Shown: positions 27,024 through 37,504 of the stretch, piece after piece
Numbering within the stretch: position 1 is the stretch's first letter
Layout: each line of letters starts with the position of its first letter
NCBI GenBank assembly: GCA_002386525.1
Contig: DGIS01000025.1
Location: forward strand, 112,202 to 176,201
From: Sphingobacterium sp. UBA4616
GTDB taxonomy: Bacteria; Bacteroidota; Bacteroidia; Sphingobacteriales; Sphingobacteriaceae
Direction: 5' to 3'
DNA length: 64,000 nucleotides
Translations under genes and position numbers: made by a program
The notes under the pieces: model-generated
What the model saw: only the letters and a program-made list of their open reading frames with translations
Told to the model about the DNA's origin: nothing
The model's database searches: none

Positions 27024-29051
27024 ATGAGCATTGAATCATTAAAGAAAAGATTCTACCTTTTTTATATCCATATTATCCGATTCATCCAGGGAGAACATAC
27101 TGGCGATGCTTTGCGCAATGTATCTATCAGCATTTTGCCGAGTTTGGCGATCTATCTGTTGGGTGCGACAGCAAACGCAGCCATAGGTATTGGGGTGGGA
27201 TCATTATTGACTACATTAACCGATCCTCCAGGTAATCGGAAAGATAAATTTTCTTCCGCTCTTGTTTGTATTCCCACTTTCTTTATTGCTTCGATTCTTA
27301 CAGCCTTTCTTTTTCCTTATCATTGGCCGCTGGTTATTTTATTGAGTTCCGCAGGCTTTATCTGCACTTTTTACGGGGTTTTAGGCCCCCGTTATGCCGC
27401 AATTGGGAACATGACATTGATTCTGATGAGCTTTGTCATCGGCATGGCCCCTCAGCATCCGCTTTCAGTGAGCTTACAAATTACTGCAGGCGCCAGCATC
27501 TATTATTTCTTTAGTCTATTGCAGGCTTACATACAACCCTATCGCTCTTTAAAACACGCCATGGCCAATGGGTTTCACGGTTTATCTCAATTTCTATTGA
27601 TACGTTCTGAATCTTACGATCCGGATATTCCGCTGGACTTGACTTACAGCCGCGTCGGAAAAATTTATGGTCAGATCAGTGAACAACAGGAGCAAATCAG
27701 ATCCCTCTTATTCAGGGAAGAAAAAATCATAAGCCAACGCTGGCACAAAAGCAACTATTGGCTTAGTCAGGTCTATGGATTAATTGATTTACACGAATTA
27801 ATTATTGCATTGGATCATGACTATGATGCCATTCGAAAAAATTTGCTGGATACCTGTAGCCTTCCCATAATTCGTCGTAGCATAACATTACTGGCCTTGG
27901 AAATCGATAGTTTTTCGCAGCCTAATAAAAGGTTTCGCTATGCAGAGCAGCTCTACGATAACCACAGTAAAATCAATGCGCTGTTGTTGGATCTAAAGGA
28001 GATTCAAGAACAACAGACTGCCCCAGCAGATGGTATTCTCGCTTCCATCATCCGTAATATTGAAGCTATTATTGAAGTTCTCAAACGGATTCAAGTTGCT
28101 TTTTATCAAAATCAAGAAATCAAAAACAAAATTGACACCAATGAGTATCAGCAATTTATCAATCGCCCTTTGCGTAATTTAAGTGATATCAAGAGCAGAC
28201 TCAATCTCCATAATCCAATTTTCCGTTTTGCACTCCGGATGGCCGTTCTCTTCGGAACAGGCGCATTGATCGGTATTTCTTTCTTGGATTTTAAATATAC
28301 TTATTGGATCTTACTCACTATTGCCATCGTTGCGAGACCTGCATTTTCAATGACCAAAACACGCAATATAGAACGCATACTAGGTACATTTTCGGGAATT
28401 GCCGTCGGAATACTCTGTTTGGTCTCCATTGACTTTCTGCCCGTTCTTCTTCTAATTGCCGCTATTGGATTATTTGGATTCTTCCTATTCAACCGATCAA
28501 ATTATATGGTCAGTGTGATCTTTATTACGCTGGGCATAGTCATCGCATTAAACTTATTTGAAGGAAATATTAATATCATTTTAGGCAGTAGAATAATTTT
28601 TACTTTAGTTGGTGCGCTGCTGGCAATAGCGGGCTATTTTTTGATACCCGTACGCCAAAGCACGAGCATGGTCCACTTGGCAAAAGAGGTCGCATTATAC
28701 AACCACCATTATTTTCAAATTATCAACAAACGCCTATCTGATGATCTGCAAAGTTCGTTCGACATTCGACTGGCTCGGAAAAAAGCACAGACTGCCATGG
28801 CTCTCTTTTCCGATGCGATCAATCAAATGAAGAAGGAACCTGAACACAAGTGGGTAGACTGGTCCCATATCCATCATTTTCAAGCACTCTCCTATCGCAT
28901 CAATTCGCATTTGGTTGGTCTCTCCATATCGTTAGGAAGAAAAGCGAATCACGACATACAACAGGGTATCCACTGCAGAATTGATGCTTTAAAACCCCTT
29001 TTAACCGACTTAGATCAGCTGGCAGAAAATATCAACTTAAGAAAACCATAA
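27024..29051 (+). CDS. FUSC/YccS-like inner-membrane protein
   Basis: Integral membrane protein of 675 residues with two clusters of hydrophobic segments: about 30-155 (first half) and about 395-535 (second half), separated by a long soluble helical stretch (about 175-380) and ending with a soluble tail. This double arrangement is that of the FUSC / aromatic-acid exporter-like (YccS/YhfK) superfamily. The ATG at 27024 is used rather than the overlapping TTG at 27021. Relatives are thought to export aromatic or other weak acids, but the substrate here is not indicated. It is a single gene. Confidence 0.82.
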   Translation: MSIESLKKRFYLFYIHIIRFIQGEHTGDALRNVSISILPSLAIYLLGATANAAIGIGVGSLLTTLTDPPGNRKDKFSSALVCIPTFFIASILTAFLFPYHWPLVILLSSAGFICTFYGVLGPRYAAIGNMTLILMSFVIGMAPQHPLSVSLQITAGASIYYFFSLLQAYIQPYRSLKHAMANGFHGLSQFLLIRSESYDPDIPLDLTYSRVGKIYGQISEQQEQIRSLLFREEKIISQRWHKSNYWLSQVYGLIDLHELIIALDHDYDAIRKNLLDTCSLPIIRRSITLLALEIDSFSQPNKRFRYAEQLYDNHSKINALLLDLKEIQEQQTAPADGILASIIRNIEAIIEVLKRIQVAFYQNQEIKNKIDTNEYQQFINRPLRNLSDIKSRLNLHNPIFRFALRMAVLFGTGALIGISFLDFKYTYWILLTIAIVARPAFSMTKTRNIERILGTFSGIAVGILCLVSIDFLPVLLLIAAIGLFGFFLFNRSNYMVSVIFITLGIVIALNLFEGNINIILGSRIIFTLVGALLAIAGYFLIPVRQSTSMVHLAKEVALYNHHYFQIINKRLSDDLQSSFDIRLARKKAQTAMALFSDAINQMKKEPEHKWVDWSHIHHFQALSYRINSHLVGLSISLGRKANHDIQQGIHCRIDALKPLLTDLDQLAENINLRKP

Positions 29052-29146
29052 AGGCAAGCTATGTATTTATGTATCAATATTGAATAACAAATATGCGATT
29101 ACAGCTCCCGAAGTAACGCTCTTTTAAGTAAAAAAAACGTATTTCT

Positions 29147-29177
29147 TTTGCTTTAATAAAAAAGAAGTTTATATTTG
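29147..29177 (+). promoter_or_regulatory. Promoter of the metY-metX-hom operon
   Basis: TTTG at 29147-29150, a 19-base spacer and TATATTTG at 29170-29177: an exact match to the Bacteroidota primary sigma-factor consensus. It lies about 55 bases upstream of the SAM riboswitch. Confidence 0.85.
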
Positions 29178-29232
29178 TGTCGTCTTCGAAAGAAGATTTC
29201 TAATCAACACCTTCCTTAATCAGTAGGTCTTG

Positions 29233-29343
29233 ATTTATAAAGAAGTGGCGAGAGACTGGCTCAATGACCCACTGGCAACCTTCAATTTGCTTGAAAAGGT
29301 GCCAATTCCTGTCCAAAATAATATCGTTTTGGAGCATATAAAT
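29233..29343 (+). promoter_or_regulatory. SAM-I (S-box) riboswitch
   Basis: S-adenosylmethionine-sensing leader RNA. The conserved core is readable: AAGAAGTGGCGAGAGACTGG, then GGCAACC and GGTGCCAATTCCTG. The closing P1 helix is ATTTATA (29233-29239) with TATAAAT (29337-29343), and the P4 stem is TCCAAAA/TTTTGGA (about 29312-29333). It precedes metY, metX and hom, all in methionine biosynthesis, so SAM is expected to lower their expression. The expression platform is not obvious: a hairpin AGGTTCA/TGAACCT follows near 29391-29412 without a T run, and a long-range 10-base pairing lies further down. Confidence 0.93.
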
Positions 29344-29464
29344 GATATAAGACAATGCTTATTAAATTACTGAAATCTATTAAAAATTCAGGTTCAATAC
29401 AACTGAACCTTGCGAACAGCAAAAGTGTACTACATCGTAAAAAAGTATCGATGCGAATGCGTAT

Positions 29465-29548
29465 GCATACACACTTCCCTGCTTGTTAAAAATCATTTCC
29501 TTTTTCTTGGATAACGATTTGACAGACCTTCCAAGTAGGTGTGTATGC
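29465..29548 (+). promoter_or_regulatory. Long-range inverted repeat in the met leader
   Basis: GCATACACAC (29465-29474) and GTGTGTATGC (29539-29548) are exact complements separated by 64 bases, between the SAM riboswitch and metY. The 3' arm ends 52 bases before the start codon. It could form an expression platform or a second regulatory structure. Confidence 0.55.
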
Positions 29549-29594
29549 TTCTCTTTTACCTTTACAAATTCTTTTTTGAAACCTTAAAATCTGA

Positions 29595-30911
<1,317 letters not shown>

Positions 30912-30946
30912 TTAGACTTTAGTCGGCTATAAAATTTAAATGTAAA

Positions 30947-31990
30947 ATGAGTAAGCATATTTATCTGCACCCGAAGCCTTTTGTATTTGAAAATGGACGA
31001 GAGCTTACTGATTTACAAATCAGTTATGAGACGTTTGGCAAACTTAATCCAGATCGCAGCAATGTGATCTGGGTATGTCATGCCCTAACGGCCAATGCAA
31101 ACGTCTTGGATTGGTGGCCGGGCCTTTTTGGAACCGATGACTTATTTGACCCGAGCGACTATTATATCATCTGCGCCAACGTCATTGGGTCGGCCTATAG
31201 CAGTAGCAACCCATTGTCTATTAACCCATCCACTGGGCACCCCTATTATCTATCATTTCCGGAGTTTACGGTAAAAGATTTGGCCTGTGCACACCAATTT
31301 CTTGCTGACCATCTGGAAATCAGGCGTATTAACGTTCTGATCGGGGGCTCATTAGGGGGGCAGCAGGCATTGGAATGGGCCGCGTCCAACACAATCGCAA
31401 TCGATCATTTAATCGTCGTTGGCACAAATGCTGTTCATTCACCATGGGGTATTGCATTCAATGAGAGCCAACGCCTTGCCATTACAACCGACCGCACCTT
31501 TTATGCCAACCATCCTGATGGCGGTGCTAAGGGACTAAAGGTGGCACGTTCAATGGCATTGCTGTCGTACCGTAATTATACAACCTATAGTAATACGCAG
31601 AGCGAAAATGATAATAATAAGCTAGGCGACTACAAAGCTTCATCTTATCAAAACTATCAGGGGGAAAAATTAGTAAACCGCTACAATGCTTACAGCTATT
31701 ATTTCCTGACTAAAGCAATGGATAGCCACAATTTGGGGCGCGGTAGATTGTCTATTGAATCTGCATTAGCAAGCATTAGCTGTCCAACATTGGTATTAAG
31801 TGTCAATACAGATTTATTGTTTCCTCCACAAGAGCAACAATTCATAGCACAGCATATTCCCAATGCTCGTTACGAAGAGATTGAATCAACCTATGGTCAT
31901 GACGGCTTTTTAATCGAAACAACAAAACTAACGGAAACTATTAGCCACTTTCTGAGAGCGGAGAAAGCATGTGTTCCTGAATTAGTATAA
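30947..31990 (+). CDS. metX: Homoserine O-acetyltransferase
   Basis: Alpha/beta-hydrolase-fold acyltransferase of 347 residues that activates homoserine with acetyl-CoA. The nucleophile elbow is GGSLGGQQALEW (Ser near residue 133), and the triad is completed by Asp in SVNTDLLFPP and His in YGHDGFLIE. The start has the family form YLHPKPFVFENGRELTDLQISYETFG. It sits between metY and hom, matching direct acetylation followed by sulfhydrylation. Acetyl rather than succinyl donor is inferred from the MetX family and from the partner MetY. Confidence 0.94.
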   Translation: MSKHIYLHPKPFVFENGRELTDLQISYETFGKLNPDRSNVIWVCHALTANANVLDWWPGLFGTDDLFDPSDYYIICANVIGSAYSSSNPLSINPSTGHPYYLSFPEFTVKDLACAHQFLADHLEIRRINVLIGGSLGGQQALEWAASNTIAIDHLIVVGTNAVHSPWGIAFNESQRLAITTDRTFYANHPDGGAKGLKVARSMALLSYRNYTTYSNTQSENDNNKLGDYKASSYQNYQGEKLVNRYNAYSYYFLTKAMDSHNLGRGRLSIESALASISCPTLVLSVNTDLLFPPQEQQFIAQHIPNARYEEIESTYGHDGFLIETTKLTETISHFLRAEKACVPELV

Positions 31991-32028
31991 TAGATTGAAC
32001 AATATAATAAGAGAATATAAGAAGAGAT

Positions 32029-33210
32029 ATGAGCAATAAATTAACAATAGGGATGTTTGGATTTGGTGTTGTAGGCCAAGGTCTTTATGATATTATCAAA
32101 ACCAAAAATCTTAATCTGGAAATCAAGAAGTTCGTGATTAAAAACGGTAATAAAAAACGCTCGCTACCAGCTGAGCTGTTTTCTACTGATGCGGAGGCAA
32201 TTTTAGGTGATCCAGAAATTAATACTGTTGTCGAACTGATTGATGATGCCGAAGCAGCTTACCAACTAACTGTTCGCGCACTGAAATCGGGAAAAAATGT
32301 AGTTTCAGCCAATAAAAAAATGATTGCGAGCCATTTGGAGGAACTGGTCGATATCCAGCATGAATATGGCACAAGCTTATTGTATGAAGGTGCTGTTTGT
32401 GGAAGTATTCCCATTATCCGGAATTTAGAAGAGTATTATGATAATGAATTACTCCACTCTGTTAGTGGCATTTTTAATGGATCTTCCAACTATATTCTAT
32501 CTAAAGTTTTCAACGAAAACCAGCACTATGCAGATGCTTTGAAGAAAGCACAGGAACTCGGATTTGCAGAAACAGATCCAACCTTGGATGTAGGTGGATT
32601 TGACCCCAAATTTAAAGTATGTATTGTTGCTTCACACGCGTATGGAATCTATGTCAAACCAGACGATGTCTTTAATATTGGTATAGACAAACTGGGGCAA
32701 CAAGATATTCGTTTTGCAAAAGAGAAAAATTTCAAGATCAAATTGATACCTACCGCAAAAGAGATTGACGGCGACAAGGTTGTACTTTATGTATTACCAC
32801 GTCTGATAGGTAAAGACAGCATGCTCTATAATGTGGAAAATGAAAACAACGGTGTATTGGTTAAAGCGGCATTTGCAGACGAACAGTTTTTCTACGGTAA
32901 AGGGGCGGGTGGTCATCCAACTGGTTCTGCTGTATTGTCAGATATTGCTGCCCTTCGTTATGGATACCGTTATGAATATAAAAAACACTTAGAATCCAGC
33001 ACATTAAGTTATAGTCAAGATTATTTAATCAAAGTCTATTTGAGATATGCTGACGATGCACTGATTGAAAAGTTAAACTTCAGTGAAATCACAGAACGAT
33101 ATTACGCATCAGATTTCAAATATGTAATCGGTCATATTAATCTTCAACAAATTGCAGCTCATAAGGCAGATTTGGATCAAGATGGCAATTTTATTGCCGA
33201 AATCGCGTAG
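32029..33210 (+). CDS. hom: Homoserine dehydrogenase (monofunctional)
   Basis: NAD(P)-dependent homoserine dehydrogenase of 393 residues, which reduces aspartate semialdehyde to homoserine. The Rossmann motif GMFGFGVVGQGLYD begins at residue 8; YEGAVCGSIPIIRNLEEYY and GIFNGSSNYILSKV mark the substrate domain, followed by EAQELGFAETDPTLDVGG-like residues and the catalytic Lys region. It has no fused aspartate kinase and no clear C-terminal ACT domain of usual length. A GAAGAG ribosome-binding site lies just before the ATG. It closes the operon, supplying homoserine to MetX, with a terminator at 33235. Confidence 0.93.
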   Translation: MSNKLTIGMFGFGVVGQGLYDIIKTKNLNLEIKKFVIKNGNKKRSLPAELFSTDAEAILGDPEINTVVELIDDAEAAYQLTVRALKSGKNVVSANKKMIASHLEELVDIQHEYGTSLLYEGAVCGSIPIIRNLEEYYDNELLHSVSGIFNGSSNYILSKVFNENQHYADALKKAQELGFAETDPTLDVGGFDPKFKVCIVASHAYGIYVKPDDVFNIGIDKLGQQDIRFAKEKNFKIKLIPTAKEIDGDKVVLYVLPRLIGKDSMLYNVENENNGVLVKAAFADEQFFYGKGAGGHPTGSAVLSDIAALRYGYRYEYKKHLESSTLSYSQDYLIKVYLRYADDALIEKLNFSEITERYYASDFKYVIGHINLQQIAAHKADLDQDGNFIAEIA

Positions 33211-33234
33211 GCAATCAACAAACCAACCTACCTG

Positions 33235-33260
33235 AAAATAGCCCCGAATGGGGCTATTTT
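33235..33260. terminator. Bidirectional terminator, hom / GH92
   Basis: AAAATAGCCCC (33235-33245) and GGGGCTATTTT (33250-33260) pair perfectly around GAAT; T runs occur on the plus strand and A-rich sequence precedes the stem. It separates the convergent hom and GH92 genes. Confidence 0.92.
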
Positions 33261-33275
33261 TTTTATTGTTTAAAT

Positions 33276-35606
33276 TTAGTTGCCTTTCAACTTGAGGTCT
33301 AAAATCCCACCTTCCACCAGACGTTCAAAAGGAAGTTGCCAACCTTTCCAAGGGCGATTATTCCACCGAACCTGATCCAGAATATAACTATTGGGCTGCT
33401 CTTTAGTCACCTGAATTATAAATTTATTTTTTCGTAATTTCTCCGGTAATTGTATCGTTACCCGATCGAACAGAGGTGCGCCAATCTGAAACGCTGGCTG
33501 TTCGGTGGTTAAGCTCCGTACATCAAATAGCCCTATACTGGATAAGACATACCAAGCTCCGAGCTGGCCTTGGTCTTCATCCTGTCCATAGCCATAGCCG
33601 TGTAGGGCATCCGTACCATAAAATTCATTGCAAATTGCCCGAACCCATTTCTGACTTAGGTCAGGTCTACCAGAAAAATAGAACAGCCAAGAGATATGCA
33701 GGTTCGGTTGATTACCATGATTATAGAGACTTTCAATTCCAGCAAAAGCATCAATATGGGTGCCCCCTCCAAAAACGTTCTTCTGTGACACCGTAAAGAT
33801 ACTATCTAATCGTCGGTTGAATAAATCCTTTCCTACCAACTTAACCAATTCTTGTGGAACATGCGGAACGTAAAACGTATATTGCCAAGCATTTCCTTCC
33901 TGAAATCCACGCCATGATGCATAAGGGTTAAAGTTTGATATAAATTTCCCTACACTATCCTTTGGGCGCATAAACTTCGTTGTGGCATCGTAAAGCGTGC
34001 GCCACCCGCCAGATAATTCCTGAAATTTAACATAATCTTTTTGGTGCCCCAACGATTTTGCAAATTGTGCGGCGGCTCCGGCTGAAAAAGCATATTCCAA
34101 TGTGTGGGAGGCGCCAAACGGAGAGCCGCTAGTCATTAATTCCGGACTCACACTATTGTCTTCAATATAGGGCGAATAGCCTTTACGGACAAAGACTCCG
34201 AGATCTAACTTACCTGCTCCTGGCAGACGGTCCTTCGCTTCCAATTCATTTTTGCGCACCGCAGCATAAGCAAGATTCACATCATAGTCACGAATACCCA
34301 CATTATAGGCCGCTGCAATTGCCAACCCCGTAAAGTTGGTTCCTACACCCGAAACATATTTGCTATTGGCGATGCCATCCCCTAACCAACCCGCATCGCG
34401 ATAGACCAACAATTGACTCTGCACCCAATCATTATAATAGTCTGGATAGGCAATAGACCACAATTGCGTCAAATTCCAAAATGCACCCCATATCGCGTCG
34501 GTATTATAGTGATGGTGAATCGGCAATCCATGTTTATCTAATGCTATATGCCCTACTGAGCCATCATTTTTGGGATAAGCTCCGTTTACATCACTGGCAA
34601 GTCCTCGACCAAGCAAGGCATGGTATAATCCGGTATAAAATTTAAGGCGGTCGTCCGCTTTGCCCCCTTCCACCAAAATTCTTCCCAGTTCACTATTCCA
34701 GGTTTGCAAGGCATTATTCTTCATTGTATCAAAGGACAGTCCTTTTCCTTCTTTCAACAAATTCAACTGGGCATTTTCTACAGAGGTATAAGACAGACCG
34801 GTCTTGATTTCGATGGATTCCCCTGCTTGAGTATCAAATTTCAGGAAGAGTCCAGTTCCCTGCCCTTTTATGCTCGTATGTTGCTCAAAAGTGATTGAGT
34901 CTCTAAATGTTCCAAAAGATTTCGGCTTTTTGCTTATTTGCGCAAAGAAAAACATTTTGACTGTTGCGCCCTGCTGATATTTTTGTACGTATACAGGATT
35001 GGTGACTACATAGCCCCACACGTGTTGTTTGTCGTAATTGACCTCAGCATCCACGACTGGCCCACTTTCCCCCATAACATGGCCAATATCGAAAATAATG
35101 TTGGCTTCGTTAGTCTTTGGGAAAGTATACCGATGAAAACCAACCCGCTTTGTCGCTGTGAGCTCCGCAAGTATATCATAATCCTTCAGCTTGACACGAT
35201 AATAGCCCGCTGTCGCAAATTCATCCTTCTTATCAAAAGTGGAACGGTAACCACTTTTGGGAAGATCAAGTTTACCAGGCGTCGTTTTCAATTTTCCAAC
35301 AGATGCCGCAAATACCACTCCTCCAATTTGGAATTCGTGAAAATTCGCAAATCCTTCTATCGATGTATGTCTATCGTCATAGCCCACAGCCTCCCAGCCC
35401 GACTTGTTTCCATAACTTCCATTTGTGCTCGGAGCGAGCTTAGCCATTCCAAAAGGTACTGCTGCCGGTGTATAAAAGAAATAACGACTATGGACTGATC
35501 CAATATTAGGGTTTACAAAGGCGGTCAAATCTTCCTTTTGCTGAGCAAAAGCAGTTGCCATACCGGTAATTAAAATACAAAAATAACAAATAATATGTTT
35601 TATCAT
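33276..35606 (-). CDS. GH92 family alpha-mannosidase-type glycoside hydrolase
   Basis: Exported glycoside hydrolase of 776 residues, family GH92 (Ca-dependent exo-alpha-mannosidases acting on mannan or N-glycans). A signal peptide ends near AFAQQ. The N-terminal beta-sandwich begins FVNPNIGSVHS, and the C-terminal (alpha/alpha)6 domain contains the family motifs NTDAIWGAFWNLTQLW, EGNAWQYTFYVPHVP and YGQDEDQGQLGAWYVLSSIG. The ATG at 35606 is preferred to a TTG at 35615. It lies 91 bases downstream of a GntR regulator on the same strand; no SusC/SusD pair accompanies it, so this is not a polysaccharide utilisation locus of the usual sort. Confidence 0.9.
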   Translation of the reverse strand: MIKHIICYFCILITGMATAFAQQKEDLTAFVNPNIGSVHSRYFFYTPAAVPFGMAKLAPSTNGSYGNKSGWEAVGYDDRHTSIEGFANFHEFQIGGVVFAASVGKLKTTPGKLDLPKSGYRSTFDKKDEFATAGYYRVKLKDYDILAELTATKRVGFHRYTFPKTNEANIIFDIGHVMGESGPVVDAEVNYDKQHVWGYVVTNPVYVQKYQQGATVKMFFFAQISKKPKSFGTFRDSITFEQHTSIKGQGTGLFLKFDTQAGESIEIKTGLSYTSVENAQLNLLKEGKGLSFDTMKNNALQTWNSELGRILVEGGKADDRLKFYTGLYHALLGRGLASDVNGAYPKNDGSVGHIALDKHGLPIHHHYNTDAIWGAFWNLTQLWSIAYPDYYNDWVQSQLLVYRDAGWLGDGIANSKYVSGVGTNFTGLAIAAAYNVGIRDYDVNLAYAAVRKNELEAKDRLPGAGKLDLGVFVRKGYSPYIEDNSVSPELMTSGSPFGASHTLEYAFSAGAAAQFAKSLGHQKDYVKFQELSGGWRTLYDATTKFMRPKDSVGKFISNFNPYASWRGFQEGNAWQYTFYVPHVPQELVKLVGKDLFNRRLDSIFTVSQKNVFGGGTHIDAFAGIESLYNHGNQPNLHISWLFYFSGRPDLSQKWVRAICNEFYGTDALHGYGYGQDEDQGQLGAWYVLSSIGLFDVRSLTTEQPAFQIGAPLFDRVTIQLPEKLRKNKFIIQVTKEQPNSYILDQVRWNNRPWKGWQLPFERLVEGGILDLKLKGN

Positions 35607-35648
35607 TTTTCTCAATTAGGTTCCCCAGTAAACTTACAAAAAATAAAC

Positions 35649-35662
35649 TATGTATAAACATA
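35649..35662. promoter_or_regulatory. Putative GntR operator before the GH92 gene
   Basis: TATGTATAAACATA, with TATGT/ACATA arms, lies 43 bases before the GH92 start codon. It shares TATGTA and TAAACATA with the repeat upstream of the GntR gene. Confidence 0.5.
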
Positions 35663-35697
35663 CTATACAGTAGGGGAAGAGAAAAAACAACGCATCC

Positions 35698-36435
35698 TTA
35701 ATAATCTCTCCTACTTTCCACAGTGTAGGTAAAGCTTTCGGCGCGGTAAAAACCTAAATTGTACTCAATGGGTTCTCCAGACTGGTCAAATACGAAACGC
35801 TTACGGGAGAGGATTGGGTCGCCTACATTGATTTCCAATTTATCTGCTATAAATTTGCTTGCTGGCATAGCATCCAACTCCTCCTGGGATAGATCTGCTA
35901 CCACGTGATAATCGGCTTCCAAAATTTCATATAGTGATCGTTTGAAATCTTCATCACCGCTTAGTCCTATTCGCGGATGGAAATAAGAAATAAAATAGAC
36001 AAATGGATCGTCTTTCTTCCCTCTTAAGCGCTCTAATTTTAATAATTTTTGATTTTCGTCGAGTGCAAAAAATCTTAAAATTGCTTGATCAGGTACCACC
36101 CAGCTAACGTGTAATTCAAAATTCTTTACTTCAATCCCACGATTTTTCATTTCTTGTGAAAAACTCAACCAGTTTTTGGACTTCGAACTGAATTTGGGTT
36201 TAGCCACTTTTGTTCCTACCCCCTTTTTTCTAATTAACAGCTCCTCATAAACAAGTTTATTGATCGCTAAACGCAACGTAGAACGGGAGATAGCCAATCT
36301 TTTTGCCAATTCAATTTCATTGGGCAATAATTTACCCTCCATATACTCCGGCTGTCTAATAAGATCCCGCAGTAAACTTTCTGCTTGAATATGCAACGGT
36401 ACAGGACTCTTATGGTCAATTTTTAAATTCATCAT
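35698..36435 (-). CDS. GntR family regulator, UTRA (HutC-type) effector domain
   Basis: One-component transcription regulator of 245 residues. The N-terminal winged helix (about 10-78) contains KLLPNEIELAKRLAISRSTLRLAINKLV, the GntR recognition signature. A UTRA domain follows (about 95-238), with ELHVSWVVPDQ and the effector-side VGDPILSRKRFVFDQSGEPIEYNLGFY. UTRA proteins usually bind a sugar or sugar phosphate or an amino acid derivative. It is upstream of the GH92 gene and on the same strand; inferred role is control of that gene and of itself, with likely operator palindromes in both upstream regions. Confidence 0.9.
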   Translation of the reverse strand: MMNLKIDHKSPVPLHIQAESLLRDLIRQPEYMEGKLLPNEIELAKRLAISRSTLRLAINKLVYEELLIRKKGVGTKVAKPKFSSKSKNWLSFSQEMKNRGIEVKNFELHVSWVVPDQAILRFFALDENQKLLKLERLRGKKDDPFVYFISYFHPRIGLSGDEDFKRSLYEILEADYHVVADLSQEELDAMPASKFIADKLEINVGDPILSRKRFVFDQSGEPIEYNLGFYRAESFTYTVESRRDY

Positions 36436-36491
36436 TTAGATTGCTTATGCTAAAGTAAGATTTTTTGTATAATTACAAAAAATAGGCAGAG

Positions 36492-36523
36492 GTGTATATA
36501 TATGTATACACATGTAAACATAG
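36492..36523. promoter_or_regulatory. Putative GntR operator upstream of the regulator gene
   Basis: GTGTATA (36492-36498) and TATACAC (36505-36511) form an inverted repeat with TGTATACA (36503-36510) nested in it, followed by ATGTAAACATA. The composition matches the site before the GH92 gene and the GTnTATAC-like sites of many UTRA regulators. It lies 56 bases upstream of the regulator start. Confidence 0.5.
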
Positions 36524-36658
36524 GCTGCACTTGTGATTGAATTTTTTTCATTATTCTATGGATTGATTGGGCGGAAAGCCGTAGCCGGTTCAACCACAAA
36601 TACACAGGTGTTTAATCGATGGCATTGCTCATCAATTTCAATAGCATTTATAGCAAAA

Positions 36659-36691
36659 AAAAGCGTTTCAAAAATTAATTGAAACGCTTTT
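36659..36691 (-). terminator. Terminator after the nitroreductase gene
   Basis: AAAAGCGTTTCA (36659-36670) pairs with TGAAACGCTTTT (36680-36691); on the minus strand the stem is followed by a run of T. Confidence 0.85.
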
Positions 36692-36711
36692 CAGTATGAT
36701 AACGCGACTGC

Positions 36712-37347
36712 CTAGGCGAGCTCGATTAAAAATTCTTCTTTTGGAAGTCTAAACTTTTTCAATTTCAACAACCAGTCTTCCCCTTCCATACGATATCCCA
36801 AAGGGAGCATGGTCGCGCTCTTCAACCCAAGTTTGTCCAATCCTAGCAATTGATCTAACTCCACATTTGAAAAACCTTCCATTGGTGTTGCATCAATACC
36901 TAGTTCTGCTGCTTGCGCAATTGCCAACCCAAAAGCAATGTAGGCTTGTTTTGCTGCATGCGCAGCCTGCTGCTCTTCGGTAAAAGTCGCCAATTGTGCT
37001 TTTAAGTTATTCTTATATTCATCTGTTGTATCAAGTGGCAAACCACGTGATGCATTCATTTGGTCAAAAGTGCTGTCAATTCGCTCGTCAGTATATTTAT
37101 CCCATCCTGCAAATACCAGCAAATGCGAACTATCAGCAACAATCTGTTGCCCCCAGGCTATGGGTACTATTTTTTCTTTTAATTCCTGATTTTTAATCAC
37201 GATTACACGAAACTGCTGAAGCCCCGAGGAACTGGGTGCCATTCGTGCAGCTTCCAAAATCTTGTCTACATCTTGTTGAGCGACCTTTTTCGAAGGATCG
37301 TATTTTTTTGTGGCATAGCGCCACTCCAGATTATCTAACAAAGCCAT
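36712..37347 (-). CDS. NAD(P)H-dependent oxidoreductase, nitroreductase family
   Basis: Flavin (FMN) nitroreductase-fold enzyme of 211 residues. The start MALLDNLEWRYATKKYDPSKK at 37347 matches the family; the frame extends to 37401. FMN-contact stretches are visible: WRYATKKYDP, ARMAPSSSGLQQFRVIVI (residues 34-51) and, near the end, LGLKSATMLPLGYRMEGEDWL with the phosphate-side region. Members reduce nitroaromatics or quinones, and their physiological substrate is often unknown. It is divergent from map with about 290 bases between them, and has its own terminator. Confidence 0.88.
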   Translation of the reverse strand: MALLDNLEWRYATKKYDPSKKVAQQDVDKILEAARMAPSSSGLQQFRVIVIKNQELKEKIVPIAWGQQIVADSSHLLVFAGWDKYTDERIDSTFDQMNASRGLPLDTTDEYKNNLKAQLATFTEEQQAAHAAKQAYIAFGLAIAQAAELGIDATPMEGFSNVELDQLLGLDKLGLKSATMLPLGYRMEGEDWLLKLKKFRLPKEEFLIELA

Positions 37348-37504
37348 TTTTTCCAATTTAAATGATCTATAGCAACTCATTAAAGTTATGTAAAGATACA
37401 TAAAAAATCAAATGTCTAAACATCAAATTTCAGGGATCAAACTGTTCACATTGTTAAAAATGCTTTACCATCCGTCCTCCGTAACCTTAGTTGTTAAAAT
37501 GTCG

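Noticed and set aside
26719..27039. 106-codon minus-strand frame between the barrel protein and FUSC genes
   Set aside because: It overlaps the FUSC start, has a Cys/Phe-rich AT-driven N-terminus and covers the divergent promoter region; it reads as spurious.
34938..35498. 186-codon plus-strand frame inside the GH92 gene
   Set aside because: It lies opposite a clear GH92 coding region, is rich in Cys, Ser, Arg and Ile as shadow frames are, and has no family features.
33276..36435. Polysaccharide utilisation locus around GH92
   Set aside because: No SusC/SusD pair, no other carbohydrate enzyme; only a regulator and one hydrolase are present.
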